DNA of 64,000 nt from Amaurobius ferox (taxonomy: Eukaryota; Arthropoda; Arachnida; Araneae; Amaurobiidae): assembly GCA_951213105.1 (NCBI GenBank), contig OX578136.1:155503178-155567177 (forward strand), given 5' to 3'. The notes under the pieces were generated by a model. The model made no database searches, had not been told where the DNA came from, and worked only from the letters and a program-made list of their open reading frames with translations. Each line of letters opens with the position of its first letter. Within the stretch, counting starts at the first letter, position 1. The position numbers and the translations under genes were made by a program. Shown one piece after another: positions 47,546-59,158 of the stretch.

Positions 47546-49879
47546 AAAAATCAAAGGAGCTATATAAAGAAAATACTTGCTTTAAATGTACTGTTCTATA
47601 AGAATGCAGACACACCCATTTCTACTCTGCAGCTTTTAATCTGTTGATCTCAAGATTTTTCTTTTTCTTAACAGGCTAGCTGTCATTATTGTAATAACCC
47701 AAATGAAAAATGAAATTAACAAGAAATACAATTACAAACTCAATGTAGAAATTAAATATTAATGAATTTTTAGCATTTTACCAAATAGTTGAAAAGTGTT
47801 TATAACTTTGTTCATTCTGTCTATCTGTCTGTTTGTCCGTTCGATATCTGCTGTAAAAATGACTTTATCAAAATGAAATTTTAGTATTTTGTTAAGACGA
47901 TCTGTTGGATTATGGGAATGTAGATGACTAATATTACCCAATTAGTTTTGGATTGAACCCGGGTTGAAAAAGTGATGTATATTGAACTGTATGGGTCCTA
48001 ATTTTTCAAACATTTTTTAAACGAATTTAAAATTCACAAATTTCTTCGAAAATTTTAGGAAATATTCAAATTATCTCATAAAATATATAAAAAGCAATTT
48101 CAAAATATGTTCGATAGTTTTTTAAATAAAAATTAAACTAATAGTTGCACCCATATCATATGAAGAGATCATGTGACCCACTTCAAAATAAAATATGGCA
48201 TCCATCTTTTCTCCAAGTGTGTCAAAATCGTAATTTTTAAAGTTCTTTTTAATTTATATTTAGTGTTGCATCTGTCCTAAAACTTTTATTTTTGATTAAT
48301 TTCTGTGCATCTATATCGGCGCCAACGCAATTACAATATTTTTTAGTTTAAATGATCATCAAACTTTGATTATTTCTACAACAAAGCCTAATTTTAGTGA
48401 ATGCAGAATGTAAACACATCAAGCTGTAAGATGAGTTATATAAGAATTGCTGAATTTCTTTTAACACAAAATTTAGCTCTGGAGTCTAGAATATGGCTGA
48501 TATGAATGAAACATTTATTGATTTTACATAGAGAAGCAGACAATTTTATAGTATTGCCTTTTTCAATGAAGTTTTAAGCATGGAGTTAGAAAGTACTTTT
48601 ATCTCCACAGTTTTAGTTTTTAAGTAAAATAAATTATTGTAGTATTGTGATAATTTTAAAAATATCACCTCTGAATGAAAGGAATGGAATATGAATGAAA
48701 TATTTACTGCTTTTATATACAGAACCAGGTGATTTATATTTCAATGATGTCATTTGAATAAAGTTCACTTTTTTTCGATGAAGTTTTAAGTTTTCAAACA
48801 TAAATTATTGTAGTATGAGAATTTTTAAAATATCAGCGCTGAATGTATCACATTTTATTGATGTTTAAATAAAATTGCATTGCAGTTGGAAAGCGTTTCA
48901 TAATCAATGCTTTATGCATGATTGATCTTTCTTGTTTTCTTTACTGTAATATGATTGAATATATCAATATATCATATTTAATGAAAGTGAATAATAAAAT
49001 AAAAAACAACAAATTTGTATAAAATAAAATAGAACACAAAAATTCATATGCTACCCTAACAATTTAATTTTTGAAAATTTTTTACAAGGTTTGGAAAATG
49101 GTATTTGGTAGTGCTTATGCTGGCAGGATTATGTGCTCTGCTGGCAGGATTATGCCGGCATATGTAAATATGAATACTTCATTAACATACTGTATATCAA
49201 AGACCAGTACTAAATACTCTGAAAATTTAAAATATTCCCAGTAAAAATGAGAATGTTCCCAAATAGTTCCATACTGGGTAATATTTTATGATTACCCACC
49301 TCTCTCTTTAAAGGAAATACTGTGAAAACTGTATACGGCGACCATTTGTGGGACCCTGAAAAAGGGATCTTTTATACAAGTGGTCATTGTGAATACAGAT
49401 ATACTGAGAAGAAAAATTTACAGGGAAACATGTTTGTTACTTCTGCATCTAATTAAATAGCATTTAAATGCATGAAGATTGCTTTTAATTAATAACATAT
49501 TTGAGAGTGAAAACCTATAGATCCTGAGACTTCTGTAACAGAAAAGAGGTATAATACTTACTTGATACTGAATAAAATGTTTCACTATAATAAATAAAAT
49601 ATCACATCATAAAAAATAACTAAGAAGAAAATGCTACGAAAATTTTAAATAAATCACGTTAACTATACAAATTTGAAATTTATGATAATTTTTCCATGCC
49701 TAAAGTGTTTGGTCTTTAATACAGGAGATCACTGAATACAGGTAGTGTCTTAGACAGGTTTTACTCTATTTAAATCATCTCTTAAGCAAAAAGGGCATCA
49801 GTCCAGAAATTTTTTTTTGAGAAAACTTAAAAAAAATGTTGTGTCTTTCCTGTAAGTTCAAAAATTCTGAAAAAAAAAA
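47546..49879. other. Anonymous AT-rich intergenic stretch
   Basis: 2.3 kb without convincing ORFs, element ends or RNA genes. A CTGTCTATCTGTCTG stretch at 47815 is reminiscent of Helitron 5' ends but has no other support. Confidence 0.45.
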
Positions 49880-50768
49880 ATCTGATGTGGGCAACACATG
49901 ACTTTCCTTATATAATGTAATTAATTTACTACTTTTACAGTAAAAAAAAAGTAGGTTTTTCTTATAGTAGATACTAATATTCTTTCCAAGATATTAAATT
50001 TTCGACAATTAGTCGTCATTTTTATCCATTTGGCGAGATTTTCGTTAATTTGGCAACATTTCAAAAAGTCGCCAAGTTGGCGACATTCCGCCAAATTCGT
50101 CGCCAAAATCTCGCCAAGCGTTATGCACTAAGAAATAAGTTATTCTTACAGCAGATAAATGACTATTGGCATTCAAACACAAAAGTATTACTAAAAGTAT
50201 ATTTTTTCATGAATGGAATGAGCTAGTTTCACGAGAATGATGTAAGCCTATTTATCGCATGGTATTACATATGAAAAGTGAACATGTTTCTCAATAGGAA
50301 TTTTTTTTTTATATGACTGTTTGATAATTTTTTTTTAAAAAATGAACAATATCTCGAGAACGGTTAATGTTAGCGTTCTAAAATGTATGTCAATCGTTTT
50401 CTAATGAAAAATTACATAAGAAATGTCTATTTGCGTAACTTTATTAGTGGTTTTGATTTTTTGACGATTTTTTCAAAATTTCATTCGAAAATTTAGGGGG
50501 GTTCTTAACATTCGATTGCATATAAAAGCAATAGGCTTCCAGTGTTTAGAGATTGTGATTTTTGTACCAAATTTGGTTCGAATCGGTCCATTCGTTCGTC
50601 AGTTATCGTCTCCACAGACTCACTGACACGCACACACAGACATCACTTCAAAAATGTTTGATTCGTGATCAGGGATGCTTGAAACGTGCTCTCCCGTCGA
50701 AAACTCGAATTCGAATTTTCGACCCCGTCACAATACTTTCCTTATACATTATGTATATAAGGAAAGTA
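49880..50768 (+). repeat. Unclassified palindrome-rich repeat, copy 2
   Basis: Same ends as copy 1 (TCTGATGTGGGCAACACATG and TATATAAGGAAAGTAAAA). The near-palindrome GTCGAAAA-CTCGAATTCGA-TTTTCGAC is at 50696-50723. A GCCAAGTTGGCGAC block near 50068 sits in a larger potential stem with CGTCGCCAAAATCTCGCC. Confidence 0.82.
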
Positions 50769-51073
50769 AAAACTGCATGTTTAGTCCAGTGTATATCGAC
50801 GATTCACATGCCCTTTTTCCGTCCATTATCTCCAAATCGTTTGTACAATGGACGCCTCTACGCGTGTTTCAGCGGCGATACACCGGTACTTCAAAAACCA
50901 GCATTACGTAGGCCTAAAATGAATCCCTTCGCGCTATCGCCCAGGCATCTCTTCAACAACATGTGTCTTCTAAAACGAAAAACAGTTCGGAGAATGGGTT
51001 TCCGCAGGCGACAGACAGTAACAACTGTTGGCTCATCTGTCATTACCATCCCGCGCTCTAATCATGCGAACTA
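50769..51073. other. GC-richer orphan block between two inverted repeat copies
   Basis: About 300 bp with clearly higher GC than its surroundings, lying between repeat copies 2 and 3. Short open stretches are present but no protein family is recognised. Its origin is unknown. Confidence 0.4.
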
Positions 51074-53043
51074 CACTCAAACCTGTTTTTGTGCGGTGGA
51101 TAGGGACCGCTTAAAAGAAAACGCATAAAAAAAAAAATCGCACAAAACTTCACGAGTAACTATAAAAAATAGTTTTCGCAACACAATTAAAAAGTATTAC
51201 TTTCCTTATATACATAATGCATAAGGAAAGTATTGTGACGGGGTCGAAAATTCGAATTCGAGTTTTCGACGGGAGAGCACGTTTCAAGCATCCCTGATCA
51301 CGAATCGAACATTTTTCAAGTGATGTCTGTGTGTGTGTGTGTGAAAGTATGTGTGTGTGTGTCAGTAGGTCTGTGGAGACGATAACCGACGAACGAATGG
51401 ACCGATTCAAATCAAATTTGGTACAAAAATCACAATCTGTAAACACTGGAAGCCTATTGTTTTTATGCGCAATCGAACGTTCAGAACCCCCCCCCCTCAA
51501 TTTTCGAATGGAATTTGGAAAAAATCAAAACCAATATTAAAGTTACGCAAATAGACATTTCTTATGTAATTTTTCAATAGAAAACGATTGACATAAATTT
51601 TAGAACGCTAACATGAACCGTTCTCGAGATATTGCACATTTTTCAAAAAATTATCAAAAAGTCATATAAAATAGAAAAAAAAAAAATTTCCTATTGAGAA
51701 ACATGTTCACTTTTCATATATAATATCATGCCATAAATTGGGTGACATTCTCGTGGATCTAGCTGGTTCCATTCATGACAAAAGATACTTTGAGTAATAC
51801 TTTTGCATATGAACGCCAATTTATCTGCTCTAAGAACAACTTATTTCTTCGTCCATAACGCTTGGCGAGATTTTGGCGACGAAATTGGCTGAATGTCGCC
51901 TACTTGGCGACTTTTTGAAATGTTGCCAAATTAACGAAAATCTCGCCAAATGGATAAAAATGACGCTAAATCAATGAAAATGACCACTAATTGTCGAAAA
52001 TTCAATATCTTGGAAAGGATATTAGTATCTACTAGAAGAAAAACCTTTTAATTTTACTCTAAAAGTAGTAAATTCATTTCATTATATAAGGAAAGTCATG
52101 TGTTGCCCACATCAGATTTTTTTTTTTTTTATGCAGTGAATAGGGACCGCATAAAAAAAGTCTCGCGTGAAAATAACTCAAAACCTTACGAAATAACTAG
52201 GAATTGCTTTTTTAAACGAAATCAAGACACGAGGCTTGGCAGCTACTTGGAATCTCGCCAAACCTTTTGGAATCCGATTTAGAAAATACATATGCGAACA
52301 TTTTTAAATATTTTATTGACATATGTACTTATTTTACGCATACAGAACTTTTCAAAACGTATAACCATTATCCTTCGTAGTCTGACAATAGGAATGTGAA
52401 AGCATTTTGAAGGACGTCAATTAATATTAGATTTAAAAATTAAAACACACGTAATATTCTTTTTTATTAAATCACTTTATTTAGCTGACTTTTCACTTGC
52501 GCAGATCAGAGACGAATAAAAAAAAGCAACTCTTTGCTCCCTTCAAGTAAACTTCTTCTACCTACTCGTTAAAACAAACAAAACAAAGCATGAGACTAGT
52601 CGCCAACTATCTCATTAGCAAAAAACCAACTCAGGGACCTAACGAGACACGCAGTCCGTTTCAGGAAAACCCGAACTAATACGATGCAGATGTCCTTCAA
52701 TGTTTATTTGCGATCGATGCATTTTTGCTTTGCTACGCAAGAATTCCATCGCAATATGCTATTGTACATTTCATTTATTTACATGGAAATTCTTGTGCGT
52801 TCAACAATTAAATTATGCGATTATAGAATTCAATACATATGTAATGTAATTGGCTGACGCAATACTTATGTAATGTGATGAAATACATATCAAAAATCGA
52901 AAAAACTAAATGGCCGATCAAACCTACTAATTTTTTTTTATTGATAACTTCGTGAATTATGTTCCAATTTGATTGAAATTTTCATATACCGCACAAATAA
53001 AAAATCGCACAAAAAAAAGACCGCACAAAAACAGGTTTGAGTG
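51074..53043. mobile_element. TA-flanked DNA transposon or MITE with perfect 24-bp TIRs, containing repeat copy 3
   Basis: The ends are exact inverted repeats: CACTCAAACCTGTTTTTGTG followed by CGGT (51074-51097) and the complement (53020-53043), each next to TA. This fits the Tc1/mariner/pogo group. No transposase is visible. The subterminal GATAGGGACCGC sequence occurs at 51098 and again at 52139 just right of repeat copy 3, so two element ends seem to be merged. Confidence 0.7.
51197..52116 (-). repeat. Unclassified palindrome-rich repeat, copy 3 (inverted)
   Basis: Reverse complement of copies 1 and 2, with the near-palindrome at 51243-51270, a GT microsatellite near 51325-51362, and the TGTTGCCCACATCAGA end followed by a T run at 52116. 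It is nested in the 51074-53043 element. Confidence 0.82.
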
Positions 53044-53151
53044 TACTTGCATTTCAAATCACTTTCATACATCGGCCAGCTGCGTTTGTCTCGCAATTTG
53101 CATAATTATACGCCCAAAGCTTCTTGGTGTTGCATTTTCTATGTCGGGTAG

Positions 53152-53518
53152 AGTAAACTTTCGAGGTTCTTCTTTAGTGCGCCATTTCTTTTTAGAACAC
53201 TAACCTCGCAACTTCCATTGCATTATATTTGAATAGAACACTCGACAAAAAGCCAACTGTAATTAAACATCCGCATTTAACACAAACCACATTTATTTAG
53301 ACGAAAGCACATAACATAACAACACTTAAACATTTAATTCACTGGTTAACTCTTTGAAATGTTCACGACGCAGGATGCGCCTTGTTTTCCGCCTTCACAA
53401 CTATATCTCTCTTCTCGGCTCTCGCTCTGTTGCTCTGGCAACCCTTAAAATGCTTGCCGGCAGTCTTCATCGCTGATTTGGCGATGTGGAAAAAAAAATA
53501 ACTTGTTGGAGTCTTACT
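53152..53518 (-). repeat. Gypsy 3' LTR
   Basis: 367 bp. On the minus strand it begins AGTAAGACTCC and follows the purine tract AAGGGGGGAGT (about 53519-53529). Confidence 0.92.
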
Positions 53519-53926
53519 ACTCCCCCCTTAAAAAAAAAGCACATTTGTCTCTTTAAAGACAATGTTGTTGAAAATAGAGTTCTATGGGCATATACACATT
53601 GAAAATACAGTCCTAACAACTTAAAAAGTGTATACTGATACATTAAATTTTACGTCTATGAGCATACTGATTTAACAACACAATATTACAGTATATTTCA
53701 AAACACCTAATATTTTCAAAAAAAAATCTAATAGTTTAATAATAATATTTCCTACCGTGTTGCAATAAGAAATGTTATAACTTAAAGAATAGTCACATAT
53801 ATATATCAAAACACAATAACAGTAAAACATTATAACTCTTTTCACAGCATTTCAGTCCTCGATTTCTGCAATTCAAGTGATAGTCTTACTGCAAATGAAG
53901 AATGAATGTTCTTCCACCCTACCTAA

Positions 53927-56900
53927 TTAGTCAGTCATGGGAATTCTAGACATAGCGTCCGCGTTTCCGTGTAACGCTCCCTTTCGATAACTGATTGTAA
54001 TATTGTATCGCTGGAGGGCTAAGGCCCACCGAGCCAACTTTGCACTTTGCGGCACTGTATGGGTTAAATAGGTCAGCGGATTATGATCCGAGATAATTTG
54101 TACTTCTGACCCGAAGATCCAAGTCTCATATTTCTTAAGAGCAGCGATGACGCTATATGCTTCCCTTTCAATCGTAGACCAACGAGTCTGACAGGGGGTG
54201 AGCTTTTTACTGTAGAAGGCGATAGGTTTTTCCTTCTTGGAATCATCTTCTTGCGCCAAACAAGCTCCTACCGCGGTACCGGACGCGTCGGTATAAAGCT
54301 GAAAGGGTTTGTTAAGTTCTGGGGTGTAAAGAACCGCCATTTCAGTTAAACATTGCTTCAACTTTGTAAATGCATCTTCTTCTTTTCTACTCCATGGTAT
54401 CTTGTTTGGTATTCTTTTCTTGGTTAGATCAGTTAAGGGTATCACTACTGAAGCGAAATTTGGGATATAATCTCGGTAATAGTTAGCTAGTCCTAAAATA
54501 CCCCTTAATTCCCTCTTATCAATAGGCCGTGCTAATTTTTTCATCGTTTCAACCTTATCTGGGTCAGGAGAATGTCGTCCCGATCCTATAATATGGCCCA
54601 AAAATTTTACTTCTTTTTTTCCGAAATCACATTTGTTTAGATTTACCGTTAGTCCAACTTCACGCAATGTTCTGAATACAGCATTTATGTGGGACAAATG
54701 ATCGAGCCACGTTTTTGAAAATATAGCAACATCATCAATGTAAGACCGACAATACTCCTGGTGAGATGCCAGCACGTGGTCCATTGATTTCTGAAATGTG
54801 CTTCCTGCATTCTTCAGACCAAAAGGTAACACTCTCCTCTGAAAATGTCCGGCATGGGTCACAAATGCTGTGTAGGGTTTGTCATCCTCTTTCATAGGGA
54901 TTTGCCAGTACCCCTTGGTCATATCTAGAACTGTGATATATTGAGAGTCTCCTATGAGCATTTTGAGTTCATCAGCAACTTTCATTGGATAAGCATTGGG
55001 CACTGTAAAACTGTTCAGCAATCTAAAATCGACGCAAAGTCTGACGCTACCATCCTTTTTTGCTACACATACAAGGGGATGCGCCCAATCGCTGTCGCTT
55101 GGTTCAATCAATTTTAGATTTAGTAATTCTTGTATTTGACGATCCACTTCTTTCTGCAATGACATAGGAATACGATATGGATGTAACTTTTTAGGGCTAC
55201 ACTTTGAGGTAACCTTGATGGAATGCCCTTCCACCTTCGCCCGTCCAGAGATAGTGCTAAAAACGTCATGATAATTGCATAATATGGAACTTAGTTGTAG
55301 GCGTTGTTCTGTTTTCAAGGTCGCTGTTTTCCCCTCAATATACTTTCTTACTTCCTTTCGCGTAATGTTAACTCGGTTTGTAGGCACACAATGCAGTTCT
55401 CCAAATTCTTTGTCTTCGTCGAAAATAAGTCCGATTTGTTCGATACGATTGATGTAGGGTCTCAATTTGTTTACATGTAATTCTCTTCGAGTTCCGTCAT
55501 CGTATTCGACAACAGCCGAATTTGGCCTTGTAAGCTGAATAACCGTCACTGGACCCATCCAAGTGTTTTGTAACTTATGGCTGGATGAGGGCAATAAAAT
55601 TAAAACCTTATCCCCGATCTTAAAATGTTTTTCTTTTGATCTCAAATTGTATCTAGAAGCGTAATTTTCCTGAGTTACTTCGGATTTCTCAGTTGCGATC
55701 TCATGTCCTTTTTTCAATTTCTCTATTAGATCATGTAGATATTCCTCCACATTTCGGGATGCCTTGGTGGGAATTTTCCTTTCACCGATCCATACATCTT
55801 TTAGTAGAGCAAGTGGTCCTGGGGGTAGGCGTCCATATACTAGCTGAAACGGTGATACACCTGTTGTACTATGGGGAACTTCTCTATATGCAAACAGAAG
55901 GTAGGGAAGGTGTATATCCCAATTCCGCCCATATTCCTGAATATTTTTGTTCATCATATTTTTCAAATTTCTATTCCATCTCTCCACAGCACCCATGCTT
56001 TCGGGATGTCCAGGTGTAGAAAATCTGGGAGATATCCCTAATATACCTAAAAATGCTTCAGTTAATTTTGCTGTAAAATTTGTTCCTTGATCAGTGCAGA
56101 TCAATTTTGGAAACCCGGTTTGAGTAAAAATTTTCATCAATGCATTGCATGTTGTTTTTGCACCGATTTCTTTAACCGGAATGGCTTCAGCCCATCTTGT
56201 ACACAGATCTATCGCACATATAATATACTTATGTCCTCGCCCAGAAGGAGGTTCTAACGGGCCAATGCAATCTAAACTCCAAACTTCGAAAGGCGTTTCT
56301 GGTCTCGCTATCGGTTGTATGGGAATTCTGTCCCTGTATGTAACAACTCGTCTCATCTGACAAATCTTGCAGCTTTCACAAAATTTGGCCACATCTTGTT
56401 TTAGGGTAGGCCAAAAGAATGAAAATTTAATTCTCTGTCTAGTCTTTTGTTCTCCGAAATGGCCAGCTAATGGAATCTCGTGAGCCATTCTAAGAACATC
56501 TTGGCGTTTGCAGATCGGCAAAACTACTTGTTTGACTGTCTCACCCGTAATCCATTCAGAATGGACCAAGACTTCGTCAATTATCTCGTATGCATTTTGT
56601 CCCTTTCTTGCATAGTCCCAGACTTTTCTCAACGTCTCATCTTCATGTTGCAATTGAATAAACGAGCTCTTTACTTCGTTATCCTTACTCGACTTCTGCT
56701 CTTGTTTCCCATCACTCTCGACCTGAGTAGCATTCACAGCACCATGGTCACTGCACGTATTTTCTTCTTGACCATTTTCATTCATTACTTCCTGGTCAGA
56801 CCCTACTTTCTCCTCCTTTTCGCCAAGATAGGTAGCATTATCGATCATGATATTCTGATCCAATTCATGCAAATGTATATTCTCCCGCAACGACTCATAA

Positions 56901-58516
56901 GCTGTAGAGCACACTAACATATCACTTGTTAATTTTTTAGAAACTGCACATATTATGGGGACTATTCCATGTAATTTGTCATCAATTTTCATCGAAATCA
57001 TCTTCAAAGGAGCGATCTCACTTTCTCCAAAAGCTGAGACAATTTTGATTCTGCCCTCTCCTTCACTATGAACGTCCATTACTAAATCTTCACGTATCAC
57101 TGAGATTTGTGCCCCCGAATCTACTATGCCTACAAGTGAAGTTTCTCCACATTTTATATGTATGGTATGGAGGGTATCCACATTATTCTTGGTATTATCC
57201 TGCACTGACACCGGTACGGTAATTCGTGCTGTCAGAACTTGAGAGTTATTTTCATCCTTAGACTGTATAGTTCGAACATGATTGCTTTGAGCATTAGTGT
57301 TGGGTGATTTTCTCTGATTATTCCTTAACGTACAAAATTTTCCAATATGACCCTCAGCTCCACATGAAAAACAAATAGGTTTATAGTTGATTTTAGAAGT
57401 GTCATTTCTCCAATTGTAACCTGGTTGGCTCTTGTAACTTTGATGTCCCCTTCCTGGAACATTTCCATTTTTCCAAATTTTTTCGCCAATCCCTCTGATG
57501 TTTGGTGGTGCTCCAAATTTTTCCTTTTCCCTAAATTCGCTTTGGTGATATTCAACCTTCTCTTTCCGGACTATACCTGTTGATTTCGTATAGTTTACAC
57601 GTATACTTTCATATTCATCTAACTTGTCTGCCAACATATTGGGTGCTACAATTTTTAACCATTCATCTAAGAAATGTTCTCGTACCTCCCCAGGTACCCT
57701 TTTCTTTAGTTGATCAGTAATCATCAATTTCTTTAGGCTATCAAAATCTCTAATTTCGAGACCATCAATCCACTCTCCAAAGTACTTGGTTAATTCAAAT
57801 ACGAAATCACGCCACGATTTCTCGGGAACTCTCTGTAGCTGCACGAACTTTTTTCGGAAACTTTCTGGATTCATCTTGAATCTCTTTAATAGAATACCCT
57901 TAACGTATTCATAATCTTCAAACTTTTCCTCTGACTCCCGTGTGATGAGTTGTATGATCTCAGAAGGCAAAAGTGGCAACAGACTTGACACCCAATCCGT
58001 AATGTCTACGTGGGCTCTTTTAGCTTGTCTCTCAAAAAGTGTGAGATATAACATAATGTCATCATTTTTCAAGTCAAATTTTGGCATCAATTTTATCAAT
58101 TCGAAACTGCTTTTTGATCTTTCACTACTCCCTAAATTTAAGGAAGTAGAATCTTGAGTAACACCCCTTTCGATTCTGAGTTTTTCTAACTCAAATTCTA
58201 TTTGATCTTTTCTTTTTTTTTCCTCCTTTTCTATTTGATCTTTTCTTTCTTTTTCCTCCTTTTCTATTTGATCTTTTCTTTCTTTTTCCTCCTTTTCTAT
58301 TTGATCTTTTCTTTCTTTTTCCTCCTTTTCTATTTGATCTTTTCTTTCTTTAATAATAGTAAAGAGGAGTTCTTTCGTAAATTCTTCGTCGTAATCTTCA
58401 CTTCCAAGAATTTCTCTACGCAAATCCAAAATTTTAAATTCAGGTTTAGTAATTATCCCCAATTCTTCCGCCAAAACCATCAAATCCTCTTTTCTACCTT
58501 TCGCAAGAAATGCCAT
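53927..58516 (-). CDS. Gypsy gag-pol polyprotein, order PR-IN-RT-RNase H (1529 aa)
   Basis: A single uninterrupted frame. Gag (about 1-400) starts with a short helical region, then a charged coiled coil made of four 11-residue repeats of the type ERKDQIEKEEK (about 55-105), a capsid-like part and a CCHC knuckle CFSCGAEGHIGKFC (about 382-395). Protease has VDSGAQ (about 465). Integrase follows: the H-H-C-C finger (GHFGEQKTRQR ... CESCKIC, about 675-720), catalytic D in SLDCIGP, D in ICTDQGTNF, E in MGAVERW with 35 residues between the last two, and a GPY/F-like module (WMGPVTVIQL ... NKLRPY). Only then come RT (KKDGSVRLCVDFR, LPFGLKNAGSTFQ, YIDD) and RNase H (LYTDASG, EREAYSV, ISDHNPL) to the end. 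All catalytic residues seen are intact. Usual gypsy order is PR-RT-RH-IN; this order is known from Gmr1-like elements. No env or chromodomain. Confidence 0.96.
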   Translation of the reverse strand: MAFLAKGRKEDLMVLAEELGIITKPEFKILDLRREILGSEDYDEEFTKELLFTIIKERKDQIEKEEKERKDQIEKEEKERKDQIEKEEKERKDQIEKEEKKRKDQIEFELEKLRIERGVTQDSTSLNLGSSERSKSSFELIKLMPKFDLKNDDIMLYLTLFERQAKRAHVDITDWVSSLLPLLPSEIIQLITRESEEKFEDYEYVKGILLKRFKMNPESFRKKFVQLQRVPEKSWRDFVFELTKYFGEWIDGLEIRDFDSLKKLMITDQLKKRVPGEVREHFLDEWLKIVAPNMLADKLDEYESIRVNYTKSTGIVRKEKVEYHQSEFREKEKFGAPPNIRGIGEKIWKNGNVPGRGHQSYKSQPGYNWRNDTSKINYKPICFSCGAEGHIGKFCTLRNNQRKSPNTNAQSNHVRTIQSKDENNSQVLTARITVPVSVQDNTKNNVDTLHTIHIKCGETSLVGIVDSGAQISVIREDLVMDVHSEGEGRIKIVSAFGESEIAPLKMISMKIDDKLHGIVPIICAVSKKLTSDMLVCSTAYESLRENIHLHELDQNIMIDNATYLGEKEEKVGSDQEVMNENGQEENTCSDHGAVNATQVESDGKQEQKSSKDNEVKSSFIQLQHEDETLRKVWDYARKGQNAYEIIDEVLVHSEWITGETVKQVVLPICKRQDVLRMAHEIPLAGHFGEQKTRQRIKFSFFWPTLKQDVAKFCESCKICQMRRVVTYRDRIPIQPIARPETPFEVWSLDCIGPLEPPSGRGHKYIICAIDLCTRWAEAIPVKEIGAKTTCNALMKIFTQTGFPKLICTDQGTNFTAKLTEAFLGILGISPRFSTPGHPESMGAVERWNRNLKNMMNKNIQEYGRNWDIHLPYLLFAYREVPHSTTGVSPFQLVYGRLPPGPLALLKDVWIGERKIPTKASRNVEEYLHDLIEKLKKGHEIATEKSEVTQENYASRYNLRSKEKHFKIGDKVLILLPSSSHKLQNTWMGPVTVIQLTRPNSAVVEYDDGTRRELHVNKLRPYINRIEQIGLIFDEDKEFGELHCVPTNRVNITRKEVRKYIEGKTATLKTEQRLQLSSILCNYHDVFSTISGRAKVEGHSIKVTSKCSPKKLHPYRIPMSLQKEVDRQIQELLNLKLIEPSDSDWAHPLVCVAKKDGSVRLCVDFRLLNSFTVPNAYPMKVADELKMLIGDSQYITVLDMTKGYWQIPMKEDDKPYTAFVTHAGHFQRRVLPFGLKNAGSTFQKSMDHVLASHQEYCRSYIDDVAIFSKTWLDHLSHINAVFRTLREVGLTVNLNKCDFGKKEVKFLGHIIGSGRHSPDPDKVETMKKLARPIDKRELRGILGLANYYRDYIPNFASVVIPLTDLTKKRIPNKIPWSRKEEDAFTKLKQCLTEMAVLYTPELNKPFQLYTDASGTAVGACLAQEDDSKKEKPIAFYSKKLTPCQTRWSTIEREAYSVIAALKKYETWIFGSEVQIISDHNPLTYLTHTVPQSAKLARWALALQRYNITISYRKGALHGNADAMSRIPMTD
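58195..58350 (-). repeat. 33-bp in-frame repeats encoding the gag coiled coil
   Basis: Four to five near-identical 33-bp units with TTCTATTTGATCTTTTCTTT on the plus strand. They encode 11-residue charged heptad-like repeats near the gag amino end. Unit number could vary between copies. Confidence 0.9.
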
Positions 58517-58579
58517 ACCTGATCACGAGGGAAGTTAACTGATTTATCTCTAAATTGTTTAAATTTACTAAAAGAAACA

Positions 58580-58855
58580 GTATTACCAGAAAACTACTTT
58601 ATCATGAACACTGGCGTATTCAATTATCAAATAACAATATTAACAGAAAACAACTTTATCATGAACACTGGCGTATTCAATCATCAAATAACAGTATTAA
58701 CAGAAAACCACTTTATCATGAACACTGGTGTATTCAATTATCAATTAAATTAACAGAAAACCACTTTATGATTAACACTGGCGTATTCAATTATCAAATA
58801 ACAGTATTAACAGAAGACCACTTTATCATGAACACTGGCGTATTCAATAGCACTG
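58580..58855. repeat. Tandem repeats in the gypsy leader, 5 units of about 57 bp
   Basis: Units contain CACTTTATCATGAACACTGG and TATTCAATTATCAAATAACA, between the primer site and gag start. One unit is shortened. Role unknown; leader position would fit packaging or RNA structure (inference). Confidence 0.88.
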
Positions 58856-59158
58856 ACGTACTAATTTTCTGTAACAAATACACTCAAAATTGACATATCA
58901 TATCCACTCGTACTATAATGCTGGTGCATTAATTAATTGATACCGGACGTATCTTAATCGTACAATAGAAATGAAAATTGTAATCATCATATGTCATGTT
59001 AATATAACAACGTAATTTTTCAAAAATCAATATCTTATCCACTCGCATTATAATGCTGGTACATTAATTACTTGATACCGGACGTATCTTCATCTATTTA
59101 CCAGAAACATACAAATTGTTTTTCATTCCAGGAACGATTATTACTTCCGTAATAAACT

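Noticed and set aside
50562..51128. 188-codon ORF
   Set aside because: Runs across an unclassified repeat, a GC-rich block and a TIR; composition and neighbours do not support a protein.
58202..58893. Plus-strand ORFs of 106 and 112 codons with repetitive protein
   Set aside because: They are the complement of the gag coiled-coil repeats and the leader tandem repeats of the gypsy element.
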